A DNA stretch of 16,492 nt. Source: an uncultured Muribaculaceae bacterium. Lineage in GTDB: Bacteria > Bacteroidota > Bacteroidia > Bacteroidales > Muribaculaceae. The DNA lies in the NCBI GenBank assembly GCA_904502025.1, contig CAJGDJ010000039.1, positions 1 through 16,492 on the forward strand, in the 5' to 3' direction. Shown here piece after piece: positions 1-6,410 of this stretch. The notes under the pieces are model-generated. The model saw only the letters and a program-made list of their open reading frames with translations, was not told the DNA's origin and did not search any database. The translations under genes were made by a program, and so were the position numbers. How positions within the stretch are numbered: the stretch's first letter is position 1; every line of letters starts with the position of its first letter.

Positions 1-135
1 CTGTCCGATAAAATGTGTACTTTTACCCATGGTTAAACTTGTTTGTGGTAAAACAAAAGTAACCAAAAAGGACTGATTCCTACAAATGGAACCAGTCCTA
101 ATTTTTTATTCCCTCTAAAAAGTTTTATCGGACAG
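1..135. mobile_element. MITE-like element (or IS end) with 13-bp terminal inverted repeats
   Basis: The first 13 bases (CTGTCCGATAAAA) recur as an exact reverse complement at 123-135, so 1-135 has the shape of a small non-autonomous transposable element. No transposase reading frame fits inside it. It carries a strong hairpin at 70-98. Directly to its right the reading frame of a leucine-rich surface protein begins mid-domain, which suggests the element inserted into that gene. The left flank lies outside the window, so a target-site duplication cannot be tested. It could instead be the end of a larger insertion sequence that happens to carry an internal copy of the repeat. I cannot name the family. 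Confidence 0.55.
70..107. terminator. Hairpin terminator inside the element
   Basis: Arms 70-80 and 88-98 pair around a 7-nt loop. Read on the plus strand there is one A/C mismatch and the stem is followed by TAATTTTTTATT. Read on the minus strand the same position becomes a G-U pair and the stem is followed by TTTTTGG. It probably stops transcription in either direction and would prevent read-through into the broken gene. Confidence 0.6.
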
Positions 136-749
136 CAATAATTGAAGATAGTGAGCAGCCATTGACAATTGGTGCTCCAGCAACAGCAATCGTGGTAATG
201 AGCAACGACCAAGCAGGCGTATTTGAAGCATGTATGCTCGACTCGGTTTATGTAGGCCGAGATTTGAATTATGCTATTGCTCCATTTGCAAATATCGCAT
301 CGTTGAAGAAGGTCGCACTAGGCGCATCAGTAACTACTATGGGTGGTGCAATGTTTGAAGGTTGTAAAAATATCAATGCAGTTCATTCATTAAGTACTAT
401 TCCTCCTGCTGAAGCACAATTTGACGAAGAGGTGTATAACAATGCAGTGTTGTATATAGCAAAAATCGCAGAAGATGCTTATGCTACTGCTGATGGTTGG
501 AAAGAGTTTAAGAATATAGTAACTACTGGAAGTTCTATGGTTGAGGATATTGATGTGGAAAAAGTAATAGATAATATATCTATCGTAAATGGCGAAATCG
601 TAGTTAAAGGTGCTGAGGATGTCCAAATCGCAGTTTATAACATCGATGGTAGCATGATTTATCAAGGCAAGAACCGTCCGGTTGCAGTGGCAAACAAGGG
701 TGTTTATGTGATAATCGTAAACAATAAGGCTTATAAAGTAGCACTCTAA
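136..749 (+). pseudogene. 5'-truncated BspA-like leucine-rich-repeat surface protein
   Basis: The frame is open from the element border and reads IIEDSEQPLTIGA straight after the inverted repeat. This looks like the interior of a BspA-type (LRR_5) protein, not an N-terminus. The first possible starts are TTG at 162 and ATG at 198; neither follows a signal peptide. The visible protein has one or two LRR-like units (VYVGRDL, LKKVALGASVTTMG, FEGCKNI). A short piece typical of these proteins follows (STIPPAEAQFD, then DGWKEFKNIV). The C-terminal beta tail (VQIAVYNIDGSMIYQG to KVAL) resembles the sorting or tail domains of secreted Bacteroidetes proteins. The family is surface-exposed and often binds host or matrix proteins. 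The N-terminal signal and most repeats are missing, so the copy is probably non-functional. Confidence 0.7.
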
Positions 750-774
750 GTTTAGAGTAAATATTCTTCAAGGG

Positions 775-807
775 AAGAGGCACAATCGAAAAGGTTGTGC
801 CTCTTTT
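775..807 (+). terminator. Rho-independent terminator after the LRR gene
   Basis: A perfect 11-bp stem (775-785 with 795-805, AAGAGGCACAA / TTGTGCCTCTT) can extend by two further pairs around a GAAAA loop. It ends in TTTT. It lies 25 bp after the stop codon at 747-749, which fits termination of the surface-protein transcript. Confidence 0.85.
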
Positions 808-853
808 GATTTTCTGCCATTGGAATTAGACAGACCGACAAGAATATATTAAA

Positions 854-875
854 ACATAAGAACAGAAGAACAAAA
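854..875 (+). repeat. 22-bp direct repeat, left copy
   Basis: The 22 bases starting ACATAAGAACAG recur without mismatch at 2444-2465. The two copies enclose the ATPase gene with its promoter and little else, so they may mark the edges of an inserted cassette. Confidence 0.75.
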
Positions 876-880
876 GGGGC

Positions 881-963
881 TATACTTGCGCATAATATAT
901 ATTTCTAAGGTTTCTATACCTGCGCATAATATATAATTTAGCCGAATTTATACTTGCGCATAA
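881..963 (+). repeat. Three promoter-like repeats spaced exactly 34 bp
   Basis: TATACTTGCGCATAATATA at 881, TATACCTGCGCATAATATA at 915 and TATACTTGCGCATAA at 949 start exactly 34 bp apart. A fourth, weaker relative (TATATTTGCAAAATAAT) starts at 977. Each unit resembles the Bacteroidetes -7 box TAnnTTTG with one or two mismatches, and the fourth matches it fully. The intervening bases are not conserved, so these are spaced sites, not a simple tandem duplication. They may be binding sites for a regulator of the ATPase gene or remnants of stacked promoters. Confidence 0.7.
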
Positions 964-984
964 TTAAAAAAGGGATTATATTTG
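954..984 (+). promoter_or_regulatory. Promoter of the AAA ATPase gene
   Basis: TATATTTG at 977-984 matches the Bacteroidetes -7 consensus TAnnTTTG at every fixed base. TTGC at 954-957, inside the third 34-bp-spaced repeat, lies 19 bp upstream and can act as the -33 element. Transcription would start near 990, about 20-25 nt before the start codon. Confidence 0.65.
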
Positions 985-1010
985 CAAAATAATTAATGAA
1001 TTAGATGTAG

Positions 1011-2375
1011 ATGATTATGATTTTCAAACGCAAAATCTATTCGCAACTCCTAAATTGGAAAAATACGGCTAAAGGAACGAAAGCACTTTTGGTAGAGGGT
1101 GCTCGTCGAATTGGTAAATCCACAATTGTTCAAGAGTTTGCTAAAAATGAGTACAAAAGTCATATTTTAATTGACTTTAATACGGCAAGCGATGTAGTAA
1201 CATCTGCATTTAATAATTATATGACTGATTTGGATACGCTGTTCATGGTGTTGTCGTCGGAATATAATGTAAAATTATACAAACGGGAGTCGGTAATAAT
1301 ATTTGATGAGATACAACAATTTCCTAAAGTCAGACAAGCCGTTAAATATCTTGTGGAAGATGGACGATATGATTATATCGAAACGGGATCTCTAATCTCA
1401 ATAAAAGAAAATATATCAAACATAACCCTACCTTCTGAGGAACGAAAAATCTTAATGCACCCAATGGATTTTGAGGAATTCGCATGGGCTATGGGGGAAG
1501 ATATGATTATTGAGTATATTAGAAGTTGTTTTGAAAAATGCATTGCACTTGAGCAAGGTTTACATGCTAAGGCGATGTTGTTGTTCCGTCAGTATATGAT
1601 TGTCGGAGGCATGCCTAAAAGTGTTGCGGTTTATGTTGAAAATGATAAAGACTTTGCAATGGCTGATGCTGAAAAACGAGATATATTAGCCTTATATAGA
1701 AATGATATTATGAAAATTAAATCGGCATATAAGTCAAGTGTTTTGGCAATTTTTGACCAAATTCCATCTTTCTTATCAAAATCTGAGCGTCGAGTTATAA
1801 TGAACAGCATTGAAAAAAATGCGACATTCCCTAAATTTCATGATACATTTTTTTGGTTAGCCAACTCAATGATTGCAAACGAGTGTTTTAATTGTAGTGA
1901 TCCGAATGTGGGATTGTCGTTAAATGAGGATCGCACCTATGTAAAATGTTATATGGGGGATACTGGTTTGCTTATAAGTCACACTTTTGATGAGAATGAA
2001 ATTATTGATAATGAGTTATATCGAGAATTATTATTTGGAAAACTTTCGACAAACGAAGGTCTGTTTTATGAAAATGTAATTGCACAAATGCTTGTTGCTA
2101 ATGGGCATAAATTATACTTTTATACACATTATAATGCCGAAAAACATCGTAACGATATTGAAATTGATTTTATATTATCAAATAATAGTAAATTGAAGTA
2201 TAAAATATATCCGGTTGAGGTGAAATCAAATAATCGTTATACAATAAATTCATTAATTAGGTTTAATGAAAAGTATAAAGAGCGTATAGGTGGATGTTAT
2301 GTTATTCATCCAAAAAATCTAACAGTAAATGATAATATAACTTATATCCCGGCATATATGACTTTTTGTTTGTAA
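1011..2375 (+). CDS. Standalone AAA ATPase with DUF4143-type C-terminus
   Basis: The 454-residue protein has a Walker A loop at 30-38 (GARRIGKST), a Walker B strand ending in D99-E100 (SVIIFDE) and a sensor-like YIETGS at 122-127. This is the AAA_14 type ATPase seen in many Bacteroidales. The C-terminal part resembles a PD-(D/E)XK nuclease fold: D386 in EIDFIL, then E403 and K405 in PVEVKSN. These ATPases are numerous in gut Bacteroidetes and their role is not established; the nuclease-like part suggests action on nucleic acid, but that is inference. ATG at 1011 is followed by another at 1017, and the homologous start is probably the second (MIFKRKIY). The gene stands alone, is noticeably more AT-rich than its neighbours, and is bracketed by a 22-bp direct repeat, which suggests transfer. 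It has its own promoter at 954-984. Confidence 0.85.
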   Translation: MIMIFKRKIYSQLLNWKNTAKGTKALLVEGARRIGKSTIVQEFAKNEYKSHILIDFNTASDVVTSAFNNYMTDLDTLFMVLSSEYNVKLYKRESVIIFDEIQQFPKVRQAVKYLVEDGRYDYIETGSLISIKENISNITLPSEERKILMHPMDFEEFAWAMGEDMIIEYIRSCFEKCIALEQGLHAKAMLLFRQYMIVGGMPKSVAVYVENDKDFAMADAEKRDILALYRNDIMKIKSAYKSSVLAIFDQIPSFLSKSERRVIMNSIEKNATFPKFHDTFFWLANSMIANECFNCSDPNVGLSLNEDRTYVKCYMGDTGLLISHTFDENEIIDNELYRELLFGKLSTNEGLFYENVIAQMLVANGHKLYFYTHYNAEKHRNDIEIDFILSNNSKLKYKIYPVEVKSNNRYTINSLIRFNEKYKERIGGCYVIHPKNLTVNDNITYIPAYMTFCL

Positions 2376-2379
2376 AAGG

Positions 2380-2476
2380 GCTGACGCGGTGTAGAGAGAG
2401 CAAAAGGAACCTGAGTTTATGTTCTTTTCTCTTTAATGATTAGACATAAGAACAGAAGAACAAAAAAGCTGACGCG
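2380..2476 (+). repeat. Repeated GCTGACGCG block behind the ATPase gene
   Basis: AAAAGGGCTGACGCG just after the ATPase stop (GCTGACGCG at 2380-2388) recurs as AAAAAAGCTGACGCG (2468-2476), straight after the right copy of the 22-bp repeat. With the left repeat running into GGGGCT, this looks like a junction where flanking DNA was duplicated on insertion. Only a weak, bulged hairpin is seen between the converging ATPase and nuclease genes, so no clear terminator is present. Confidence 0.5.
2444..2465 (+). repeat. 22-bp direct repeat, right copy
   Basis: Identical to 854-875. The distance between copy starts is 1590 bp, which covers the 34-bp-spaced sites, promoter and ATPase gene. Confidence 0.75.
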
Positions 2477-2511
2477 TGAAAAACGGCAAATTGGGGGAGT
2501 TGAAATTCACT

Positions 2512-3354
2512 TTATTTCTTCTTTTTGAGGGTGCTCCAATAGTGGAAGCGACATTGTGATTCTACTTCGTTTTCGATTTCATCGGGAAGAGAGGAGAAGA
2601 AGTCAAGTCCGGTGATGCGTTCTACTTCGTCGATGCTCACAGCTGCAGCTTGCATGCCTCCTGGCACTTTGCCGTTGGGCATGATGAAGCCGATGCCTCG
2701 AGGAGTGTCAACGTATGGCGAAAGAATGACTTTGAAGAATCGTTGAGGTACGGCTACTCGAGAATCACCGATAAATTCGGTGATAGGGTCGGTGAGAACC
2801 GGTCCGCAAACGATGATAATCGCACTGTCGATTTCGGCCCACTGACGGCATTTTTCTTCAAGACGTTTCCATGCACCGGTGTTGAGCGTTTTGGCTTGGG
2901 GACACATATTAGTCATATAGAAAGATTCGTCCATAGCTTTTTCGCTCCATTTCATGTCACCGGCCGGAGCCATGTGTCCACGGTCGTAGCCCGAATAAGA
3001 ATAATCCCATTTTTCGGCTGAGCCAACAACCTTGTCGTCTCTACGAAAGTTTTCGTCGCGAGGGTAGGTGCCGTCCACTTCAGAGGCTGAGAGTTCCCAT
3101 GCCACCCAGTTGGGTATGTGCATATCTCGATTAAACGACAAGGTCATACCTTCGTAATTTACCACTTGACTTGGGACAGACGATGGGGTGATGACTTCTT
3201 CAAGATTGCCAAAAGAACCATTTTGTTTTGGCTTGGAATTGGAATCTTCGCCCGATGATGTCAAACTCCAACCACCAATACATAATATTGCGATAGCTAA
3301 AAACCAACTAATGCTTTGAGCCGATTTATTTTTTCTTTTTTTCTTTTTTGCCAT
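2512..3354 (-). CDS. Membrane-anchored DNA/RNA non-specific endonuclease
   Basis: This is a 280-residue member of the NUC1 (Serratia nuclease/NucA, beta-beta-alpha metal) family, which cuts DNA and RNA with a divalent metal. The signature DRGHMAPAGD is at 124-133, with H127 as the expected general base. The metal-site Asn is probably N149 (MTNMCPQ), followed by N158, W162 and the LEE at 165-167. A Lys/Arg-rich start (MAKKKKRKNK) is followed by one hydrophobic segment at about 17-31, so the enzyme is probably anchored in or exported across the inner membrane, with the catalytic part outside the cytoplasm. A TTG at 3369 would extend the frame by five residues, but ATG at 3354 gives the typical positive start and is preferred. 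It lies 11 bp after the cysK stop, so the two are probably cotranscribed. It ends in four lysines. Confidence 0.88.
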   Translation of the reverse strand: MAKKKKRKNKSAQSISWFLAIAILCIGGWSLTSSGEDSNSKPKQNGSFGNLEEVITPSSVPSQVVNYEGMTLSFNRDMHIPNWVAWELSASEVDGTYPRDENFRRDDKVVGSAEKWDYSYSGYDRGHMAPAGDMKWSEKAMDESFYMTNMCPQAKTLNTGAWKRLEEKCRQWAEIDSAIIIVCGPVLTDPITEFIGDSRVAVPQRFFKVILSPYVDTPRGIGFIMPNGKVPGGMQAAAVSIDEVERITGLDFFSSLPDEIENEVESQCRFHYWSTLKKKK

Positions 3355-3365
3355 GATAAAGTTGT

Positions 3366-4295
3366 TCAATTAACTAATTCGGTTGAAAGGTATCGTTCGC
3401 CGGTGTCGGGCAGGAGAGCTACGATTGTTTTGCCTGCATTTTCGGGGCGTTGAGCCAAGAGAATTGCAGCATGCAGTGCAGCACCCGAAGATATTCCTGC
3501 AAAGATGCCTTCGGTTTTGGCAAGCATTCGTGCTGTGGCAATTGCATCGTCGCCTTTTATTGTAACTACTTCATCAACCACCGACGCATCATAGTTTCGT
3601 GGGATAAAATTAGCTCCGATACCTTGAATTTTGTGAGGACCGGCATTGCCTCCTGTGATAATGGGCGATTCGGCAGGTTCGACGCCAATGGCTTTAATTT
3701 GAGGATTGTGAGCTTTAAGTCCACGAGCTGTGCCACAAAGAGTGCCACCTGTGCCTACGCCTGCTACAAAGAAATCTATATTTCCGTCGGTATCTTGCCA
3801 TATCTCTTGAGCAGTGGTTGAAACGTGAGCCATAGGATTTGCTTCATTGTCAAACTGACCGATGATTATAGATCCGGGATTGTTGTCGCGAAGTTCCTCG
3901 GCTTGGCGTATTGCACCTGCCATACCTTCGGCACCGGGAGTAAGCACTATTTCTGCACCAAGGGCTTTGAGGAGTTTTTGGCGCTCAATGCTCATTGTTT
4001 CGGGCATAGTGAGAACTACTTTGTAGCCTTTAAGTGAAGCAATCCAAGCAAGTCCCACACCGGTGTTGCCACTTGTAGGCTCGATAATGAGAGCTCCGGG
4101 AGCAAGCAATCCTTTCTTCTCGGCATCTTCAATCATCGCGAGAGCAGCACGGTCTTTTACGCTCCCACCGGGATTAAATGATTCGATTTTTGCAACAATA
4201 CGAGCCTTTAACTTATAGTTGTGCATAATGTTATTTAGTTGCACAAGAGGAGTGTTGCCTATTAATTGAGTTAGATTTTGATATATGTGTTCCAT
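3366..4295 (-). CDS. cysK: Cysteine synthase (O-acetylserine sulfhydrylase)
   Basis: The enzyme makes L-cysteine from O-acetylserine and sulfide in the cytoplasm, using pyridoxal phosphate. The 309-residue length is normal for CysK. The PLP lysine is K47 in NPGGSVKDR, and the substrate loop TSGNTG is at 74-79. The phosphate-binding loop GVGTGGT is at 179-185, GISSG (267-271) binds the cofactor ring, and PDTGERYLST near the C-terminus is also typical. The start ATG at 4295 is followed by the usual N-terminus with IGNTPLVQL at 12-20. It is the first gene of a two-gene unit with the downstream nuclease and has its own candidate promoter about 105 bp upstream. CysK and CysM are hard to separate by eye; CysK is favoured by length and the GNTPLV context. 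Confidence 0.93.
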   Translation of the reverse strand: MEHIYQNLTQLIGNTPLVQLNNIMHNYKLKARIVAKIESFNPGGSVKDRAALAMIEDAEKKGLLAPGALIIEPTSGNTGVGLAWIASLKGYKVVLTMPETMSIERQKLLKALGAEIVLTPGAEGMAGAIRQAEELRDNNPGSIIIGQFDNEANPMAHVSTTAQEIWQDTDGNIDFFVAGVGTGGTLCGTARGLKAHNPQIKAIGVEPAESPIITGGNAGPHKIQGIGANFIPRNYDASVVDEVVTIKGDDAIATARMLAKTEGIFAGISSGAALHAAILLAQRPENAGKTIVALLPDTGERYLSTELVN

Positions 4296-4400
4296 AATGA
4301 TTCATATTGAATTTTAATTAACAACAAAATTAATGACAAATAGTGAGTTCTACAAAAAAATTCGATTAAGGTTAGGTTAATTCAGATAATGATTTGCAGT

Positions 4401-4408
4401 CAAATTTA
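4401..4408 (-). promoter_or_regulatory. Candidate -7 box for cysK
   Basis: Read on the minus strand the bases are TAAATTTG, a full match to TAnnTTTG, giving a leader of about 100 nt before the cysK ATG. No convincing -33 element is seen, so support is moderate. The 4296-4494 gap therefore holds divergent promoters for cysK and the porin. Confidence 0.45.
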
Positions 4409-4454
4409 CAAAAAAATCATGTATAACATATTGCTTATTTTGTTTGTTTTTTAC

Positions 4455-4462
4455 TAAATTTG
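4455..4462 (+). promoter_or_regulatory. -7 box of the porin promoter
   Basis: TAAATTTG matches the Bacteroidetes -7 consensus fully, and a TTGC at about 4430 lies some 21 bp upstream as a possible -33. Because the box overlaps the reading frame upstream of 4495, it rules out the earlier TTG at 4444 as the start and supports ATG 4495. Confidence 0.55.
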
Positions 4463-4494
4463 TGATGAATGAATTTAATAACCTTGAAAATATC

Positions 4495-5823
4495 ATGAAA
4501 CGCTTTGTTGTAGCTTCAATTTTTGCATTAATGTTGTTTGCCCCTCAGCCTATAGTGGCTCAACTCCATCCCACTACGATTAGTAAAAATAACACTAAAA
4601 AGATTGATTTTGTGGTGGGAAACGATAGTGCAGTAAATGATACGGTGGCAAACCCCTACGATGTGTTGGTAGAAAACCGACCGGTGGATCCCGATTTTGT
4701 TGCACCACATTTTGCTATTATTGATAAGGAACAACGATTTTATCTCTCGCTTGGAGCAACGGTTAAGGCAGTTGGAGTGGTAGATTGGGGAAATCCTTAT
4801 GCGAATCCGTCAGATTTCAAGCCCTCGGATTTTACACCTGCGACACCGGGAAATAAAGAGTCGTTGCAGATGTCGATTAAGTCGAGTTCGATAAACCTGA
4901 ATGTTGTGGGTATGCCAAAGAATAAATATCGCATTGGCTTATTTGCTATGTTGATGTTTAATGGTGGAGCGGGAAACGACTTTTATGTGAAATGCGACCA
5001 TGCTTACATTCGTTGTATGGGATTGACTTTGGGTTATACGTCAAGTGTGTATGACGATAAGAGTGCCGACGCATATTTGATTGACGGCAATGGAGCCGGA
5101 GCATCGGGTGGACATTCAAACATGACATTTAATTGGCAACGCAACATAACTCCATCATTGCGATTAGGTGCTGGTATCGAATTGCCACGCATGAGCTATA
5201 CACAATGGCAACATGAAGATGCTCTCGATTATAACCAAATGGTAAATCAGCGAGTGCCATCAATCCCATTTTATGTGCAATATGCTTGGGGGGAGATTGG
5301 GCATGGGAGATTGTCGTCGGTTGTGCGTACCATGACTTATCGTGATTTTGTGGATAATTCCAACCGCTCCTTGGTGGGATATGGATTGAAATTTACATCT
5401 AATGTAAAAATGGGGAATGCCGTAGGTTACGCCATGGTACAAGGTGGAAAGGGTATCGCTAATTATTTCAAAGATAATGATGGGTTTGGACTTGATTTGG
5501 TGCCTGATGCCAATCATGTGGGACGATTAAAGCCAACTACCTCTTGGGGTGGATTGGCTGCATTGCAATATAATTATACCCCCAACATGTTCTCAACGGC
5601 GATGTATGGATATATGCGAAACTATGTGGATAGATATGAAAGTGGAACGATTGATTTCGGTCAGCACATGAAATATGAACACTATGCAGCAGTTAACTTC
5701 ATTTGGCGAGCGTCATCGTTTGTGGATATAGGTGTGGAATACAACTATGGCATAAAGAAAGACTTTGCCAACAAATCAATACACGATAATCGTATTTCTG
5801 CAATGTTTAAGGTGGGATTCTAA
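4495..5823 (+). CDS. Outer-membrane beta-barrel porin (DcaP-like)
   Basis: The 442-residue protein begins with a clear signal peptide (MKRFVVASIFALMLF, probable cut after about residue 22, IVA-Q). After a short linker come many alternating-hydrophobic strands with aromatic residues at the membrane borders. It ends in MFKVGF, the C-terminal Phe typical of proteins inserted by BamA. Phrases such as YLSLGATVKAVGVVDWG and WGGLAALQYNYTPNMFS fit the DcaP-type trimeric porins of Gram-negative bacteria, so uptake of small polar or anionic solutes is likely. The substrate cannot be told. ATG 4495 was chosen because it starts the signal peptide and lies downstream of the promoter. The gene stands alone, divergent from cysK, and converges on mntP with only 5 bp between stop codons. 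Confidence 0.72.
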   Translation: MKRFVVASIFALMLFAPQPIVAQLHPTTISKNNTKKIDFVVGNDSAVNDTVANPYDVLVENRPVDPDFVAPHFAIIDKEQRFYLSLGATVKAVGVVDWGNPYANPSDFKPSDFTPATPGNKESLQMSIKSSSINLNVVGMPKNKYRIGLFAMLMFNGGAGNDFYVKCDHAYIRCMGLTLGYTSSVYDDKSADAYLIDGNGAGASGGHSNMTFNWQRNITPSLRLGAGIELPRMSYTQWQHEDALDYNQMVNQRVPSIPFYVQYAWGEIGHGRLSSVVRTMTYRDFVDNSNRSLVGYGLKFTSNVKMGNAVGYAMVQGGKGIANYFKDNDGFGLDLVPDANHVGRLKPTTSWGGLAALQYNYTPNMFSTAMYGYMRNYVDRYESGTIDFGQHMKYEHYAAVNFIWRASSFVDIGVEYNYGIKKDFANKSIHDNRISAMFKVGF

Positions 5824-5828
5824 GAGAA

Positions 5829-6404
5829 TTAGAAGATAGTATGCTCGATAAGGATTTTTAATCCTATAAGAATGAGGATTACGCCACCAAAAAGCTCGGC
5901 GTGTGACTTATATTTGCACCCAAAAATATTGCCAATTTTCAATCCGGCAATCGAGAATAGGAATGTGGTAATCCCGATTGTGATAATTGCCGGAATAATC
6001 GCCACTTTGAAAAATGCGAATGTAACACCAACAGCTAATGCGTCAATGCTTGTTGCAACGGCGAGTGTGAACATTGTAGAAAATCCAAAACCGTCGCCTT
6101 CCTTTTTGTTGCAGTCGCAATCGTCATCATCTTTTTCGATTGACTCTTTAATCATGTTGCCACCAATCAGTGTGAGCAATGCAAACGCTACCCAATGGTC
6201 AAATGCCGACACAATATCGGCAAATGTACTACCAAGCAGATAGCCCATCAATGGCATTAATGCTTGAAATCCACCAAACCAAAGACCAACTTTTAAGGCG
6301 TGGCTCAATTTGATTTTCTTTAATGACAATCCTTTACCAATTGACACGGCAAAGGCGTCCATTGATAGCCCTATAGCAATTATTATCAGTTCAATAAAAC
6401 TCAT
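5829..6404 (-). CDS. mntP: Manganese efflux pump MntP
   Basis: This is a 191-residue inner-membrane protein with about six hydrophobic helices, the usual size for MntP (formerly DUF204/YebN), which exports Mn(II). It shows the internal duplication of the family: GLSMDAFAVSIG in the first half (D16) and TSIDALAVG in the second (D121); these aspartates match the known transport residues. The loop between halves, at 91-104, is rich in Asp and Cys (KDDDDCDCNKKEGDG), which is unusual and might bind metal. It begins 6 bp after the parC stop, so it is probably cotranscribed with parC. No yybP-ykoY Mn riboswitch can lie in so short a gap. Confidence 0.92.
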   Translation of the reverse strand: MSFIELIIIAIGLSMDAFAVSIGKGLSLKKIKLSHALKVGLWFGGFQALMPLMGYLLGSTFADIVSAFDHWVAFALLTLIGGNMIKESIEKDDDDCDCNKKEGDGFGFSTMFTLAVATSIDALAVGVTFAFFKVAIIPAIITIGITTFLFSIAGLKIGNIFGCKYKSHAELFGGVILILIGLKILIEHTIF

Positions 6405-6410
6405 GATTGA

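Noticed and set aside
108..117. Quinolone-resistance mutation in ParC (Ala at residue 113 in place of Ser)
   Set aside because: As I recall, Ala at this site is usual for Bacteroidetes ParC, so it is not evidence of acquired resistance. Positions given are residues of the 6411-9113 protein.
881..963. CRISPR array from the 34-bp-spaced repeats
   Set aside because: There are only three short, imperfect units with AT-rich 15-19 bp gaps, no cas genes, and the last relative is a promoter box.
5851..5865. Terminator for the porin gene (AGGATT/AATCCT hairpin)
   Set aside because: It has only 6 bp, lacks a T run, and lies inside the mntP coding sequence.
6405..6410. yybP-ykoY manganese riboswitch before mntP
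   Set aside because: The gap to parC is 6 bp, too short for any riboswitch.
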